From the NCBI RefSeq assembly GCF_900108025.1, contig NZ_FNUS01000002.1, positions 62,001 to 126,000 of the forward strand: a stretch of DNA of 64,000 nucleotides. The letters run 5' to 3'. Positions 62,273 to 64,000 of the stretch are shown one piece after another. Positions within the stretch are counted from its first letter, which is position 1; each line of letters starts with the position of its first letter. The position numbers were made by a program, and so were the translations under genes. Origin of the DNA: Halpernia humi (lineage in GTDB: Bacteria > Bacteroidota > Bacteroidia > Flavobacteriales > Weeksellaceae). The notes below the pieces were generated by a model, which was not told the origin of the DNA, did not search any database, and saw only the letters and a program-made list of their open reading frames with translations.

Positions 62273-62284
62273 ATAAAAAATAAA

Positions 62285-62608
62285 ATGAAAAAATTATTTC
62301 CTTTATTCGCTTTAGTTCTGATGCTTTTTTTAACCTCTTGCCAAACGCTTGTAGTTTCGCAACAAAAACCATTGAAAGACAATAGTTTTGATCTTTATCA
62401 GAAATATACCATCCAAACCCAAGATGCAAAAATAGTTTCTATGAAAGTTTTAAAAATAGATGATACCAAAATCTATGGCAAAACACGAAAAGGCGAATCT
62501 GTAGAAATAGAAAAAAGCAATATTCGGCAAGTGAAAAAATTAGATATTTTGGCTTCTGTTGGTATTGCGGTTGCGGCGATTGCAGCAGTTATTTTTGTGC
62601 CGATTTAA
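62285..62608 (+). CDS. Small lipoprotein
   Basis: This 107-residue protein has the signal MKKLFPLFALVLMLFLTSC and C19. A beta-rich domain contains KTRKGESVEIEKSNIRQVKK, and the C-terminal hydrophobic helix ends in VAAIAAVIFVPI. The two ends could bridge the membrane. The start at 62285 was chosen because it follows the promoter and gives a good signal; an earlier in-frame start lies at 62270. It overlaps the convergent gene by 20 bases. Confidence 0.78.
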   Translation: MKKLFPLFALVLMLFLTSCQTLVVSQQKPLKDNSFDLYQKYTIQTQDAKIVSMKVLKIDDTKIYGKTRKGESVEIEKSNIRQVKKLDILASVGIAVAAIAAVIFVPI

Positions 62609-62981
62609 TAAACATGTTTTTTAGTTTAACATCTAATAACCAAATAGATACACAACCAATTGCATAACAAGCAATATCAATCCAACTGAAAGAATTTCCT
62701 AAAACAATTAATGCTAATTGATTTTTCCCCAAGCCTAAAAGTTCTGCGAAATGAAAATATTGTAGAAACTCTACCACGCAGGAAAATATAAAAATCCAGA
62801 AAATTAATCTGCTTTTTTGAAGTTTAAAGATACTTAAAATAAAAGTATAGATTAAAATCACCACCAAAACATCACCGAAATAAGATCTCAGAAAAACAAT
62901 ATTTTTATAGGTAGTTGCAATTAAAACTTCAGCAATGAAGATTAAAATGGTGAGAAGGAAATATTTGAGGTTGAATTTCAT
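62589..62981 (-). CDS. DUF2809-like membrane protein
   Basis: This 130-residue protein has four hydrophobic segments. The NIVFLRSYFGDVLVVILIY block, the later VEFLQYFHFAELLGL and NSFSWIDIACYAIG are typical of DUF2809 proteins, distantly like VanZ. The ATG at 62981 was chosen; a longer frame upstream would run across the promoter and start of the divergent gene. Its function is unknown. Confidence 0.82.
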   Translation of the reverse strand: MKFNLKYFLLTILIFIAEVLIATTYKNIVFLRSYFGDVLVVILIYTFILSIFKLQKSRLIFWIFIFSCVVEFLQYFHFAELLGLGKNQLALIVLGNSFSWIDIACYAIGCVSIWLLDVKLKNMFIKSAQK

Positions 62982-62997
62982 TTTTAATTTATCTTTG
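62971..62997 (+). promoter_or_regulatory. Promoter with TTG and TATCTTTG boxes
   Basis: TTG at 62971-62973 and TATCTTTG at 62990-62997 are 16 bases apart, and the ATG at 63013 follows 15 bases later. The -33 element lies inside the first codons of the divergent DUF2809-like gene. Confidence 0.6.
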
Positions 62998-63012
62998 CTA
63001 AAATAACAATTT

Positions 63013-63405
63013 ATGAAGAAATTTATCTTTTTTATTCTATTATTAATTTCTGGATTTGCTTTTTCGCAAGTTAAAGAATCGATCAAAGCAGAATCTGAAT
63101 TTAATGACAAAGTTGATCAGGCTTCTGAATTTCCGGGTGGAATAAATGCTTTAAGGGCAAAGATTGCACATAATTTTAATGTAGATAAAGTTAAGGGGTC
63201 CGGAATAAGCCGAACAGTAATTACATTTATAGTCGATAGGGAAGGTGAAATCTCATTTATTAAGGCGGTTGGCAAAAATAGATCATTTAATAAAGAGGCG
63301 AAGAGTGCTGTTTCAAAGATTAAAGATATTTGGAAACCAGCAATAGTAAATGGCGAAAAAGTTCGTAGTCGATATCGACTTCCTTTAACAATGGATTTTA
63401 ATTAA
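63013..63405 (+). CDS. Secreted TonB C-terminal-domain protein, copy 1
   Basis: This 130-residue protein has a signal peptide (MKKFIFFILLLISGFAFSQ) and one TonB_C-like domain, with FPGGINALRAKI and then VITFIVDREGEISFIKAVG and WKPAIVNGEKV. There is no membrane anchor and no proline-rich spacer, so it is not a complete energy transducer. Such short proteins are common in Flavobacteriia. It is a tandem duplicate of the next gene. Confidence 0.85.
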   Translation: MKKFIFFILLLISGFAFSQVKESIKAESEFNDKVDQASEFPGGINALRAKIAHNFNVDKVKGSGISRTVITFIVDREGEISFIKAVGKNRSFNKEAKSAVSKIKDIWKPAIVNGEKVRSRYRLPLTMDFN

Positions 63406-63421
63406 ACTTTAATAATATTTT

Positions 63422-63817
63422 ATGAAGAAATTTATTTTTTTAATTCTATTATTAATTTCCGGATTTGCCTTTTCGCAAACCCAAAACGCAGTTGCTAAAG
63501 ACTCTAATAATGAGAAAATATTAAATGATAAACCATCAATATTTCCCAAAGGAACAGAAGTCTTTCGAAAAATGATTTCGGATAATTTCAGAATGAGAAA
63601 AATTAATTCTCATAAAAATATTTTTTGCGAAATTACATTTATAGTTGAAAGAGATGGAACAATTTCGAATATTAAAGCGAAAGGGAATGATGAAGATTTT
63701 AATAAAGAAGCAATAAGAGCAGTTAGTAAAATTAAAGACAAATGGATTCCCGCTGAAATAAATGGTCAAAAAGTTTGCTCTCGTTACAGAGTTCCATTAA
63801 ACATCAATTTTAACTAA
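63422..63817 (+). CDS. Secreted TonB C-terminal-domain protein, copy 2
   Basis: This 131-residue paralogue of the upstream gene has a nearly identical signal peptide (MKKFIFLILLLISGFAFSQ) and a related TonB_C domain (ITFIVERDGTISNIKAKG, WIPAEINGQKV). The FPGG segment has changed to FPKG. It starts 16 bases after copy 1 and ends immediately before the mutS stop on the other strand. Confidence 0.85.
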   Translation: MKKFIFLILLLISGFAFSQTQNAVAKDSNNEKILNDKPSIFPKGTEVFRKMISDNFRMRKINSHKNIFCEITFIVERDGTISNIKAKGNDEDFNKEAIRAVSKIKDKWIPAEINGQKVCSRYRVPLNINFN

Positions 63818-64000
63818 TCATTTCCCAATCATTTTTTTAATAGAATTCAACTTCATCAGCGCCTCAATCGGCGTTAATGTATTAATATCCATTTTCGTCA
63901 ATTCTTCACGGATATTTTCTAAAACTGGATCATCTAATTGGAAAAAAGAGAGTTGCAAATTTTCTTCCGTTACGCGCTTTATTTTTTCAGAATTTCCCTT
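63818..64000 (-). CDS. mutS: DNA mismatch repair protein MutS, C-terminal end
   Basis: The last 60 residues are present in frame to the window edge and end with [20 protein letters not shown], the conserved MutS C-terminus (LTPxEAL). MutS recognises mismatches in DNA. The rest of the gene is outside the window. Confidence 0.92.
   Translation of the reverse strand, partial: KGNSEKIKRVTEENLQLSFFQLDDPVLENIREELTKMDINTLTPIEALMKLNSIKKMIGK

Noticed and set aside
62589-63110. Longer DUF2809-like protein starting at 63110
   Set aside because: The extra 43 residues are polar, overlap the promoter and start of the divergent TonB_C gene, and do not fit the family; the ATG at 62981 is better.
1-64000. 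tRNA or rRNA genes
   Set aside because: No cloverleaf-like stretch with a GTTCGA-type T-arm and no rRNA-like conserved sequence was noticed in the intergenic gaps. A tRNAscan-type run would be needed to exclude them formally.

Overview
The window looks like a chromosomal segment of a Bacteroidota bacterium of the class Flavobacteriia, most like the Chryseobacterium/Kaistella/Epilithonimonas group (Weeksellaceae). The reasons are strongly AT-rich DNA, promoter-like -7 boxes of the form TAnnTTTG with a TTG about 16-22 bases upstream, almost no Shine-Dalgarno sequences, and family content typical of the group (DUF3078 protein, GH3-like protein, SUF system with an A-type carrier ahead of sufB, TonB_C-only proteins). 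The assignment comes from reading alone, not from a search.

Region 1 (1-8270) is housekeeping. It holds the end of an A-type Fe-S carrier, sufB, a frameshifted GxxExxY gene set between palindromic repeats, sufC and sufD. These are followed by a small HExxH protein, a DEDDy exonuclease, a secreted protein, a SufT/MIP18-like protein, and HMG-CoA lyase on the minus strand. No sufS or sufE is seen here.

Region 2 (8353-40823) is a surface-polysaccharide locus of about 32 kb. It opens with an ABC exporter (Wzm/Wzt), a VioA-like sugar aminotransferase and a VioF-like sugar N-formyltransferase, which points to dTDP-4-formamido-4,6-dideoxyglucose in the glycan. A long plus-strand run of glycosyltransferases follows, with an O-acyltransferase, an asparagine synthase, methyltransferases and a GT-C membrane enzyme. 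A minus-strand cassette (28831-33975) encodes methyltransferase, FkbH, acyl carrier protein, MBOAT and SGNH proteins. Next come two more glycosyltransferases, a DltA-like amino-acid adenylating enzyme, a GNAT, a second carrier protein, left-handed-beta-helix acetyltransferases and another GT4. Together these include counterparts of all four functions of a Dlt-type aminoacylation system, plus a glyceryl-ACP route.

Region 3 (40915-45180) is an inorganic-carbon module: beta-carbonic anhydrase, a small exported protein, a SulP transporter and a second beta-carbonic anhydrase, then a Crp/Fnr-family regulator.

Region 4 (45266-47833) is accessory. A lipoprotein gene is split in codon 3 by a 218-bp MITE-like element with near-perfect inverted ends and a TAA duplication; removing the element and one TAA restores the frame exactly. 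Downstream lie a Gly-rich protein with a candidate permuted papain-fold domain and a tandem array of related small membrane proteins, the last one decayed.

Region 5 (47864-64000) is mainly core genes: pth, mfd, pepT, thiL, a thioesterase, a YhiN-like flavoprotein and the 3' end of mutS. Mixed in are lipoproteins, beta-barrel proteins, a ParE/RelE-type toxin-antitoxin pair and a tandem pair of TonB_C proteins. Several short dispersed palindromic repeat families occur across the window.
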